DNA from: Clostridiales bacterium
GTDB lineage: Bacteria > Bacillota > Clostridia > Lachnospirales > Lachnospiraceae
Direction: 5' to 3'
Assembly (NCBI GenBank): GCA_021204765.1
Contig: JAJPYU010000117.1
Location: 1 to 16,095 of the forward strand
DNA: 16,095 nucleotides
In this document: one piece after another, positions 1 through 6,474 of the stretch
How the letters are laid out: every line of letters begins with the position of its first letter
Numbering within the stretch: position 1 is the first letter of the stretch
Translations under genes and position numbers: made by a program
The notes under the pieces: model-generated
Databases searched by the model: none
What the model was told of the DNA's origin: nothing
What the model saw: only the letters and a program-made list of their open reading frames with translations

Positions 1-38
1 AGAGGGCTCGTGGGCTCGGTTCTGTGTATAAGAGACAG
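1..38. other. Illumina Nextera adapter / Tn5 mosaic-end remnant (not genomic)
   Basis: Bases 7-19 (CTCGTGGGCTCGG) and 23-38 (TGTGTATAAGAGACAG) match, in order and with the right spacing, the Nextera read-2 transposase adapter. The last 16 bases are the inner part of the 19-bp Tn5 mosaic end. The three bases between (20-22, TTC) differ from the usual AGA, and the first few bases are also degraded. This is library adapter carried into the assembly, so real sequence starts at about base 39. The GTG start at base 10 that opens the first reading frame lies inside the adapter and is an artefact. The match is from memory of the adapter sequence. Confidence 0.93.
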
Positions 39-39
39 C

Positions 40-792
40 GAGTATATTTCCGATGATGCCCTGATCCTCTCAACCGGTATTGTTCCTTCTGGGGATAATG
101 ATACTTTGGACTCATACGCGGAAAGCCTGAAATCTGAGATTACCCAGATTTTGAAAGATAAGGGAATTATTGATGATAATACATCGGACACTGAAGTAGA
201 GAAAGCGATTTCAGATTATCTTAGTGAACGGGAATACTCGTCATCAGGCACCACGACTGCCAGCAGGGAGACCTTGGGCATACCTGCCGGTGCCAGCGCA
301 AAGATAGGGTTCAGAAGAAAAAACGATGACAAGCACATAAAGATCAAGGAACTGGAGTTGGAGGTTGTGACGGATGATGAGGAAAATCCTCAACTGTACA
401 CCTCGGACAGCGGGTCAGTTTTTGCCCATGGAGAAGTGGCGGACGAGAACACCCTGGATCTGTTGGATAAAATGGAACCGGGAGACACTTTGCCTTTGCC
501 AGTGACGATGACATTCTACAAGACTGTTGCGGTAAGCGAAGATGGCGTGGATTACGAGAGGGAAGTGGTCTATGTAGGAGAGACTACTGTTGATTATAAT
601 GTGACTGTGGATGAAGATGACAATTATTCCATAACCTTTGACAATGTATATTCCCTTGGCAAAATTAACTGGACCTATGTCGGTGATGAAAGTGGAGAGG
701 AAGCTGCAGAACCCACTGCACCTGAAGAAGGTGGTGAGCAATCCGATGAGGATGACTATATACTCAGTGATTGGTCCGCAGCGTCCGTCTGA
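40..792 (+). CDS. Large cell-wall-anchored adhesin / tip pilin, internal fragment (5' partial, frameshifted at 3' end)
   Basis: This frame is open from the contig end to a TGA at 790-792, with about 250 genuine residues and no start. I do not recognise a specific domain in the first 200 residues. They are acidic, rich in Asp, Glu, Ser and Thr, and have the alternating beta-strand pattern of Gram-positive adhesin repeats (for example the stretch around 541-630). Bases 690-760 encode an acidic Glu/Asp/Pro/Gly linker. The next domain, and the wall anchor, continue in another frame from 771, so the two pieces were almost certainly one gene: an extracellular tip or ancillary pilin of which only the C-terminal part is here. 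Either the gene is broken or the assembly lost one base near its adapter-bearing end. The pilus context is strong; the exact role is inferred. Confidence 0.7.
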   Translation, partial: EYISDDALILSTGIVPSGDNDTLDSYAESLKSEITQILKDKGIIDDNTSDTEVEKAISDYLSEREYSSSGTTTASRETLGIPAGASAKIGFRRKNDDKHIKIKELELEVVTDDEENPQLYTSDSGSVFAHGEVADENTLDLLDKMEPGDTLPLPVTMTFYKTVAVSEDGVDYEREVVYVGETTVDYNVTVDEDDNYSITFDNVYSLGKINWTYVGDESGEEAAEPTAPEEGGEQSDEDDYILSDWSAASV

Positions 793-1496
793 CCATATGG
801 GTTGCCGAAGGCAGTGTCGATTTGACAAAAGTAGACGGTGATTCCCTTACGGTTGACCCTGAAACTGAGCAGATAACGGCGACACCGCTTGCCGGGGCAG
901 AGTTTGCGCTGTACAGGGAAGACCAGGTAACTGTGGATTCCACGACAGGGGAACTGACAATAAAAGATTATGAGGAGCCCTGCAGCACATATACAGATAA
1001 ATCAGAGAAAACCCCCGGGGAGTTCACTATAGAGAATCTGACTACCGGATATTATTACCTGATGGAGACAAAGGCTCCAGAGAATTTCATCAAGCTTGAT
1101 GGTTACTGGTGTATTTATGTGGATTCATCCACTGAGACTTATACGGTGCTGACCGATGACCACACGGAGGACGGAGTCACTTACGCCGGCAGCAATAATC
1201 TGGCCTACGACAAATATTATCTTGTGGAAAAGACAAATAACGATGGAGAGCCGGTACTGGATGAGAACGGCTACGCCGTTTACGAAAAGATTTACATTGC
1301 CGATGAAGAGGAGTCTGGGCCGAATGACGAGCGGATTTATTATGAATATTTCCTGCCGAATTATCGTTACTATGAGCTGCCGAATACCGGCGGATGGAAG
1401 AAGTATGCCCTGCCCTGGGTCATCGCAGGCTGTGCTTTGGTGGCCGTGGCCGTTGGATTGACGGTCAGACGAAGGAGAAAGGTGAGAAAGGTCTGA
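771..1496 (+). CDS. C-terminal SpaA/CnaB domain and LPNTGG wall anchor of the large adhesin (3' part of the frameshifted gene)
   Basis: The frame can be read from a TTG at 771, but there is no ribosome binding site or signal peptide. It is better read as the continuation of the preceding fragment after a one-base shift between 771 and 792. It carries one SpaA-like (CnaB-type) domain: strand A with the candidate isopeptide lysine (codon 828), then the TPLAGAEFALY motif, then the E-box YYLMETKAP with its glutamate at codon 1065. After a Tyr-rich stretch come the sorting signal LPNTGG (1377-1394), a hydrophobic membrane segment and an Arg/Lys tail. Family knowledge: such proteins are cut by sortase between Thr and Gly and attached to a pilin lysine or to the cell wall. 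Its place just before the major pilin fits a tip or ancillary pilin. Confidence 0.82.
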   Translation: MVRSVRLTIWVAEGSVDLTKVDGDSLTVDPETEQITATPLAGAEFALYREDQVTVDSTTGELTIKDYEEPCSTYTDKSEKTPGEFTIENLTTGYYYLMETKAPENFIKLDGYWCIYVDSSTETYTVLTDDHTEDGVTYAGSNNLAYDKYYLVEKTNNDGEPVLDENGYAVYEKIYIADEEESGPNDERIYYEYFLPNYRYYELPNTGGWKKYALPWVIAGCALVAVAVGLTVRRRRKVRKV

Positions 1497-1497
1497 G

Positions 1498-1508
1498 GGA
1501 GGTGATCC
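1498..1508 (+). promoter_or_regulatory. Near-perfect Shine-Dalgarno for the major pilin gene
   Basis: GGAGGTGATCC is complementary over 11 bases to the 3' end of bacterial 16S rRNA. It starts two bases after the upstream stop codon (TGA 1494-1496). The GGAGG core lies 10 bases before ATG 1513. It fixes that start and predicts high translation, as expected for the subunit needed in most copies. The two sortase genes downstream have much weaker sites. Confidence 0.85.
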
Positions 1509-1512
1509 GGGT

Positions 1513-3720
1513 ATGAAAAAATTCAGGAAGATTTTTGCGCTGTTGCTTTCAGCGGCTCTGGTGTTCTCCCTGGGCATCACAGTGATGGCTGAAAATACTG
1601 GTGGTGGCAGTGGTACAGATAATGTGAAGGGGACAAAAGACGATTGGGGCACTATCACGGTCAATGGTATAACAGATACGGCAAGCAGTCTGAGCGTGAA
1701 AGCTTATCCCATTGTCCTGGCCACTTATGATGAAACGACTGACAAGTTTTCAGGATATGATTCCCTCTATAATATGGGTGCGGAAAAGCTGTACATACTC
1801 TATTCCTATAATGGTGAGGTGGTCGTTAGCGGCACCAATGAGGAGGAGACTGAGAAAGAGGCCTCTGCCTATGCCGAGGAAAATAATATTTCTCTTGAGT
1901 ATGATATGAAAGTCTCCTATGAATACAGGTACGAGTTTGGCGAGACTCAGCTCAATGCCATCCATGAGAAAATCATTAATGAAAATGGATTTACTTATCA
2001 TTCATCTACAGACACCGTGTATGGTTCCGCTTTGAGCAGCATGGAGACGAATGATAAGAAGCAGTATTATGAGTTGACCAAAAGTGGTGATACATCCTCC
2101 TATACATTTACCGCCAGTAATGTGGCTGTAGGTGCCTACCTGATAGTAGTCAGCGGAGCTGCGAGCGTGGAGTATAATGTGGGGGTTGCTTCCGTGTATT
2201 ACACGACAGCTAACACTGTGGTTGATGGAAGTATCACCATGGCCGACGGGATTACAGGCGTAGGTGACGGTGAGGTCTGGATGAAGGCTGAAGAGCCAAA
2301 GCTGGACAAGCAGATCGCCAAAGTCAGCGGCAATCCGGCTGCCACGGTCACGGACGGCGGCTCAAACGGTACCTCGGCCAACGTGGGCGATACGATCAGC
2401 TATCAGGTGACTGTAAGTGAAATCCCATATTACGGTGGCGACTATCCCGTCTTTAACCTGACGGATACTCTTGAAAAAGGATTGAATTTGAATTATACAG
2501 ACATGGGCTCTGAGAATCCCGACATTACAGTGCAGGTGGTTGACAGCTTAAAAGTTAGTGATGTTGGGGCTGAGGATAATGTCATAGCGACACTGGAAAA
2601 GGGTACTGATTACACGGTGGCGGTCACGGAGAATGAGGATGGGAGCTCCACAGTTTCAATAGATTTTGTGTTTAAAGATTCAGGTACTGAGAATGATGAC
2701 GGTGGAGCCAGTGATTCATCCCATAACGATGACTATACTTACACTTTAAATAAATACGAGCTCTATCACCTCCTTGTCACCTACAATGTGACCCTGGGTG
2801 ATGATGCGTCGCTGGATTCTGATGATAACAGCAATACGGTTGTCCTGGAGTACTCTCTGGACTCTTCCGTGCATGATGATCATACCACCCTGACGGATAC
2901 TACCCATATTTACTCGTTCACCATTGACGGAAATGCAAGCGGGATCTACGGAGAAGAATTTGACGATTATGGGAGCGAGGGTATCACTTACCCTTTGCTG
3001 ACAAAGATAGTCAGTGATGCCTCAGACAGCGATGACGGGGAAGATGCAGACAATGCCGTCACGGAAGATGATGATAAAGTGGATACTGCAGACGGTGGTA
3101 CCGCAGAAGGCAGTGATGACGCAGATGATGAGAGTGAGATAGACACAGATGACTCCGGGCAGGAAGGGATCACACCTCTGGCTGGCGCTGAGTTTACCCT
3201 CTACACCGATGAGGACTGCACAGAAATATACACTAACGGTGCGGAGAATGGAGAGTATCATTTTGACGGTACTGTGGTGACTGATGATAACGGAAAGATG
3301 AACATGCCCGGGCTTTCTGCCGGAACCTACTATCTGAAAGAGACCAAAGCGCCGAAGTGGTATACACTCAACACCACGGTTTACAGGATAGTCATCAGCG
3401 CAGATTATAAGGCTGAGACCGGAGAGCTTGCCGACTGGTCTTACGCCATCAGCGCCAGGACTGACGAGGGTTGGGCCGATGAGATAACCAGCATTTTTAC
3501 GGTGACAAGTGTGAAGGACGCAGGTGAAGATGTGACCGGGGACGACACAGGGATTACCTCTGTCATAAATCCTGCTTACATAGGTGACACGATGATCATG
3601 AAGCTGCCCTTCACCGGGAATATGAGCACACTGATCTTTACCATCATAGGAGTAGCCATCATAGTGACGGCGGCGTGCCTGTTCATGGTCTATCGCCGCA
3701 GGGCCAGGGCTGAGAAATGA
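1513..3720 (+). CDS. Major (backbone) pilin, isopeptide-forming fimbrial protein, LPFTG-anchored
   Basis: 735 residues, complete. A Sec signal peptide is cut after about Ala26 (VMA-EN). An N-terminal pilin domain runs to about 250. A fimbrial D2-type isopeptide domain (about 255-480) opens with KLDKQIAKV, where Lys266 is the likely isopeptide lysine. Lys258, just before it in VWMKAEEP, sits where the YPK-type pilin lysine lies in related backbone pilins and is the best candidate for the polymerising nucleophile. A final SpaA/CnaB domain starts at Lys498 and has the E-box YYLKETKAP (Glu610). The end is LPFTG (698-702), a membrane segment and a basic tail. Family knowledge: class C sortases cut after Thr and link the Thr to a lysine of the next subunit. 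An unusual acidic spacer of about 54 residues (500-553) lies between the Lys498 strand and the TPLAGAEF motif. The last base pairs overlap the next ATG (ATGA). Confidence 0.92.
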   Translation: MKKFRKIFALLLSAALVFSLGITVMAENTGGGSGTDNVKGTKDDWGTITVNGITDTASSLSVKAYPIVLATYDETTDKFSGYDSLYNMGAEKLYILYSYNGEVVVSGTNEEETEKEASAYAEENNISLEYDMKVSYEYRYEFGETQLNAIHEKIINENGFTYHSSTDTVYGSALSSMETNDKKQYYELTKSGDTSSYTFTASNVAVGAYLIVVSGAASVEYNVGVASVYYTTANTVVDGSITMADGITGVGDGEVWMKAEEPKLDKQIAKVSGNPAATVTDGGSNGTSANVGDTISYQVTVSEIPYYGGDYPVFNLTDTLEKGLNLNYTDMGSENPDITVQVVDSLKVSDVGAEDNVIATLEKGTDYTVAVTENEDGSSTVSIDFVFKDSGTENDDGGASDSSHNDDYTYTLNKYELYHLLVTYNVTLGDDASLDSDDNSNTVVLEYSLDSSVHDDHTTLTDTTHIYSFTIDGNASGIYGEEFDDYGSEGITYPLLTKIVSDASDSDDGEDADNAVTEDDDKVDTADGGTAEGSDDADDESEIDTDDSGQEGITPLAGAEFTLYTDEDCTEIYTNGAENGEYHFDGTVVTDDNGKMNMPGLSAGTYYLKETKAPKWYTLNTTVYRIVISADYKAETGELADWSYAISARTDEGWADEITSIFTVTSVKDAGEDVTGDDTGITSVINPAYIGDTMIMKLPFTGNMSTLIFTIIGVAIIVTAACLFMVYRRRARAEK

Positions 3721-4589
3721 AAAAAGGCAGGGCATGCATTGTCCTTATCATACTTTTGCTGATTGCCGGGGTGGCTGTCCTATTTTATCCGCTGATAGCG
3801 GATAAGTGGGACGCTCACCGGGAGAAGCTGCTTTTGGGAGATTACACCGATGGCATAGCCAGCGAGGTGGAGGAGGGCAGGGATTTTACTGTAGAGTGGG
3901 AGAGGGCATACGCATACAACGATGCGCTCACCGCTTCGAACCTGCCGGACCCTTTTGCCGTGGCGGCGGCTCAGGACGAGCCTAACCCGGAGTATATGGC
4001 CTGCCTGGATCCGGACGGGGACGGCGTCATGGGTTATGTCTCCATACCGAAGATAGACATTTACCTGCCGATATACCATACCACCGGGGATGAGGTGCTG
4101 CAGCTGGGAGCCGGACATCTGGAGGGGAGTTCGCTGCCGGTGGGAGGAGAGGGCACCCATGCGGTCATCGCCGCACACCGGGGTCTGCCGAGCCAGAGAC
4201 TTTTCACGGATCTGGACGAGCTTGCGGAGGGCGACCATTTCCTGATATATGTGCTGGACGATGTGCTCTGCTATGAGGTGGACCAGATAAGGGTGGTGGA
4301 GCCCACGGATACCTCTGATCTGGTTATCGAGGAGGGAGAGGATCTGGTCACGCTGCTGACCTGCACGCCTTACGGGGAAAATACCCAGAGGCTGTTGGTG
4401 AGGGGACACAGGGTGCCTTATGATGAGTCAGTGCAGAATGAGGGAAAGGATCTCTCAGATCTTGTATCCGGCATTGCCTACTGGAAATGGGTGTTGTCCG
4501 GGGCCATAGCCGCAGTGATCATTATCGTGATCCTGCACCGCATCATGGGTAAAAGAGGTCACAGGCATGGGAAGAAGCCGGGGCGATAA
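3717..4589 (+). CDS. Class C (pilin-polymerising) sortase 1
   Basis: 290 residues. An N-terminal membrane segment lies at about 6-26 and a second at about 252-274, followed by a basic tail: the two-anchor layout of pilin sortases, with the catalytic domain outside the membrane. The lid motif Asp78-Pro79-Phe80 is typical of class C enzymes, whose lid plugs the active site. Catalytic residues are visible: His154 (AAHRGLP), Cys216 (LLTCTPYG) and Arg229 (LLVRGHR). The reaction is cleavage of LPXTG between Thr and Gly through a Cys thioacyl intermediate, then transfer to a pilin lysine. The start ATG overlaps the pilin stop (ATGA) and has only a weak Shine-Dalgarno, so translation is probably coupled. 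With the LPFTG pilin directly upstream it is the obvious fibre polymerase, but the split of work with the second sortase cannot be read from sequence. Confidence 0.93.
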   Translation: MKKGRACIVLIILLLIAGVAVLFYPLIADKWDAHREKLLLGDYTDGIASEVEEGRDFTVEWERAYAYNDALTASNLPDPFAVAAAQDEPNPEYMACLDPDGDGVMGYVSIPKIDIYLPIYHTTGDEVLQLGAGHLEGSSLPVGGEGTHAVIAAHRGLPSQRLFTDLDELAEGDHFLIYVLDDVLCYEVDQIRVVEPTDTSDLVIEEGEDLVTLLTCTPYGENTQRLLVRGHRVPYDESVQNEGKDLSDLVSGIAYWKWVLSGAIAAVIIIVILHRIMGKRGHRHGKKPGR

Positions 4590-5523
4590 GGGCCGTCCTG
4601 AGGGAAATAGAAATTTAAAACGAAAAAAGTCCAGACCCGGGCTCAGGGCTCTGGCGGTGGTCATAGTGGTACTGGTGGTGGCCGGGGTCGGAGTGCTAGT
4701 TTATCCGACGGTTTCCGGCGAGATAAGCAGCTTGAAACGGAGCAGGGAGATTTCCTCCTATGAAAAGACCGTGGAGAGTATGAACAAGGAAGAGATCAGC
4801 GGATGTTGGGAGGAGGCTGAGGCCTACAATGCCTCTCACGCCGGGTTTGGCCTGTACAGTGACGCTTTCGATGACGATGGCGGCAGTGAGTCCGGGGACT
4901 ATATGGACGTCCTGAATATAAACGGCGACGGCATCATGGGATACATCTGCATTCCGAAGATAGACGTCAGCCTGCCAATTTACCACGGCACTTCCGTGGA
5001 GGTCCTGGAAATGGGTGCGGGCCATCAGGAAAACACTCAGCTGCCTATTGGCGGGGAGGGAAACCACGCGATGCTGGCCGGACACCGGGGACTGCCCACG
5101 GGAAAGTTTTTTGCCGACCTGGATCTGTTGGAGGAGGGAGATGAGTTCTACCTCTGCATACTGGATGAAGTGCTGGCCTATGAGGTGGATCAGATACTGC
5201 CTATGGTGGAAGAGGATGACTATGAGACCCTGACGGCGGCCCTGGAGCCGGTGGAGGGAGAGGATCTGGTGACGCTCTTTACCTGCACTCCCTATGGGAT
5301 AAATACCCACAGGCTGCTGGTGAGGGGGCATCGGGTGCCATACAATGGAGAGCTGGATTCCGACGGGAGACATCTCCTGCGGGATTACTATATGCTGATC
5401 ATACTGGCGGCTGCCGTGGCGGCGGTTATCGTGGCGGCGGTGTGTCGGATGATGAAAAGGAGATGGGGTTCATGCCCTGAAAAGGAAGGTGCCTTATGTG
5501 TATTTTTAAGAAAAGTCCGTTGA
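4567..5523 (+). CDS. Class C-type sortase 2 with altered lid (DAF)
   Basis: 318 residues, closely similar to the sortase just upstream (shared KIDVSLPIYHGT-like core, GGEGNHAMLAGHRGLP, TLFTCTPYG, LLVRGHRVPY). Catalytic residues are His173, Cys240 and Arg253. It differs in three ways. It has a longer basic cytoplasmic N-terminus before the first membrane segment (about 27-47). The lid position reads Asp99-Ala100-Phe101 instead of the class C DPF/DPW. The C-terminal membrane segment (about 274-296) is followed by a hydrophilic tail of about 20 residues. The ATG has a short AGAGG-type site at 4554-4558 and lies 23 bases inside the previous gene. The 3' end overlaps the next pilin by 28 bases. 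Tandem sortases in pilus loci often handle different subunits; this one may join the minor pilin or tip. That is inference. Confidence 0.9.
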   Translation: MGRSRGDKGRPEGNRNLKRKKSRPGLRALAVVIVVLVVAGVGVLVYPTVSGEISSLKRSREISSYEKTVESMNKEEISGCWEEAEAYNASHAGFGLYSDAFDDDGGSESGDYMDVLNINGDGIMGYICIPKIDVSLPIYHGTSVEVLEMGAGHQENTQLPIGGEGNHAMLAGHRGLPTGKFFADLDLLEEGDEFYLCILDEVLAYEVDQILPMVEEDDYETLTAALEPVEGEDLVTLFTCTPYGINTHRLLVRGHRVPYNGELDSDGRHLLRDYYMLIILAAAVAAVIVAAVCRMMKRRWGSCPEKEGALCVFLRKVR

Positions 5524-6233
5524 GAATTTTCTGCCTGACGGCAGTCGTCATGGCTATGCTTGCCCTTACACCGCTCTCTGTAATGGCGGCGGAGTCCCTC
5601 GATGTGAATGCAGCCGGTTCCATCAGCGTGACCATTTCTGACAGCGACGGCACTGCGGTGGCGGGAGGAAGCCTGGCGCTTTATCAGGTGGCGGAAACCC
5701 TCGCGGACGAGACTGAACAGCCTTACTACAGCCTGACGAAAGCCTTTGCCGGCTGCGACGGGGATCCCAATGATATGGAGAGTGTCTCAAAGGCCGACCT
5801 GGCTGAGACTTATCAGTCCTACGCTGAGGACAATAAGGTAAAAACCTATGCCACTGCTCAGGTGGGAACTGACGGAACGGCTTCCTTTGTGAATGTTCCG
5901 ACAGGAATGTATCTGGTTGTCCAGGATGAGGCGGCTGAGGGGTATTACGCTTTAAGCTCTTTTGTGGTGACGGTGCCGACAGAGGAAGACGGAGAGTATG
6001 TATATGACGTGGATGCCACTCCGAAGACCGAGGCGGTGACGGCAGAAGAACCGAAGCAGGAAAAGGGCGATGAAGGTCAGGAAAAAAAGCCTTTCAACAT
6101 ACGATCTGCCTCGTCTCCGGATACCGGTGTGTTGGGCCGGACAGTCATAATATTGCTGGTGGCTGCAGCCGGCGCCCTTGCAGTCATAATATGCTTGCTG
6201 GCAGTCAAAAAGCGGAGCTGCAAAGAGCGTTAA
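5496..6233 (+). CDS. Small accessory (probable base) pilin with SPDTG sorting signal
   Basis: 245 residues. A signal peptide ends at about Ala31/Ala32 (VMAA-ES). A compact pilin domain follows (about 35-180): strands with GGSLALYQVAET, and a degenerate E-box-like stretch at GMYLVVQDEAAEGYY. Then comes a Glu/Lys-rich spacer (about 180-200), a sorting signal SPDTG (207-211, bases 6114-6128) in place of LPXTG, a membrane segment and the tail KKRSCKER. The size, last position in the operon and long polar wall-spanning spacer resemble the base pilins that end polymerisation and are attached to peptidoglycan. Start ATG 5496 is preceded by AAGGAAGGTG at 5480-5489 and lies within the end of the sortase gene. 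The role as base rather than shaft decoration is inferred. Confidence 0.85.
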   Translation: MCIFKKSPLRIFCLTAVVMAMLALTPLSVMAAESLDVNAAGSISVTISDSDGTAVAGGSLALYQVAETLADETEQPYYSLTKAFAGCDGDPNDMESVSKADLAETYQSYAEDNKVKTYATAQVGTDGTASFVNVPTGMYLVVQDEAAEGYYALSSFVVTVPTEEDGEYVYDVDATPKTEAVTAEEPKQEKGDEGQEKKPFNIRSASSPDTGVLGRTVIILLVAAAGALAVIICLLAVKKRSCKER

Positions 6234-6263
6234 CCGGGCCGACCGAAGGATCCGGAATTGTTG

Positions 6264-6289
6264 CGGCGGGGATTTCCCCGCCGTTTTTT
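6264..6289 (+). terminator. Rho-independent terminator of the pilus operon
   Basis: Perfect 8-bp GC stem CGGCGGGG (6264-6271) / CCCCGCCG (6276-6283) with a 4-base loop ATTT, directly followed by six T (6284-6289). It lies 30 bases after the last pilin stop and separates the pilus operon from trkA. Confidence 0.93.
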
Positions 6290-6301
6290 ATCTGCATGTG
6301 T

Positions 6302-6324
6302 TCCGGGAAACCTTGTTTCCCGGA
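6302..6324. repeat. Perfect 9-bp inverted repeat downstream of the terminator
   Basis: TCCGGGAAA (6302-6310) and TTTCCCGGA (6316-6324) are exact reverse complements around a 5-base loop. No T-run follows on either strand, so it is not a standard terminator. It lies between the pilus terminator and the predicted trkA promoter. It could be a backup 3' hairpin or a protein-binding palindrome. Confidence 0.6.
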
Positions 6325-6357
6325 TCCAAATAATCGCTTATGCTTTTCTGATTACAG

Positions 6358-6386
6358 TTGCATTTTCCCCGGCAATCAATTATTAT
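6358..6386 (+). promoter_or_regulatory. Probable sigma-A promoter for trkA-trkH-kinase-rSAM operon
   Basis: A -35 TTGCAT (6358-6363, 3 of 6 to consensus) and a -10 TATTAT (6381-6386, 5 of 6) are 17 bases apart, in an AT-rich stretch after the terminator. Transcription would start near 6393, giving an untranslated leader of about 80 bases before ATG 6475. That leader contains GGCA/TGCC (6411-6422) and an alternative GTGCC/GGCAC pairing (6418-6433). Confidence 0.55.
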
Positions 6387-6474
6387 ATTGAAAGGTTTGG
6401 AAACATGTCAGGCATTGGTGCCTATATCGGCACGGAAGACGCCCGGTTTATAAATATCACCGTGAGGATACACC

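Noticed and set aside
23..38. A natural Tn5/IS50-type transposon end
   Set aside because: The bases before the mosaic end are the Nextera primer tail, and no transposase is present; library origin is far more likely.
10..39. GTG start giving the N-terminus MGSVLCIRDS for the first gene
   Set aside because: The start lies in Nextera adapter sequence, so these residues are not genomic.
765..792. Programmed -1 ribosomal frameshift in the adhesin gene
   Set aside because: No X XXY YYZ slippery site and no clear downstream pseudoknot; a mutation or assembly error is simpler.
3022..3735. 237-residue reading frame on the - strand
   Set aside because: It is antisense to the major pilin, which has a clear signal peptide and anchor; shadow frame.
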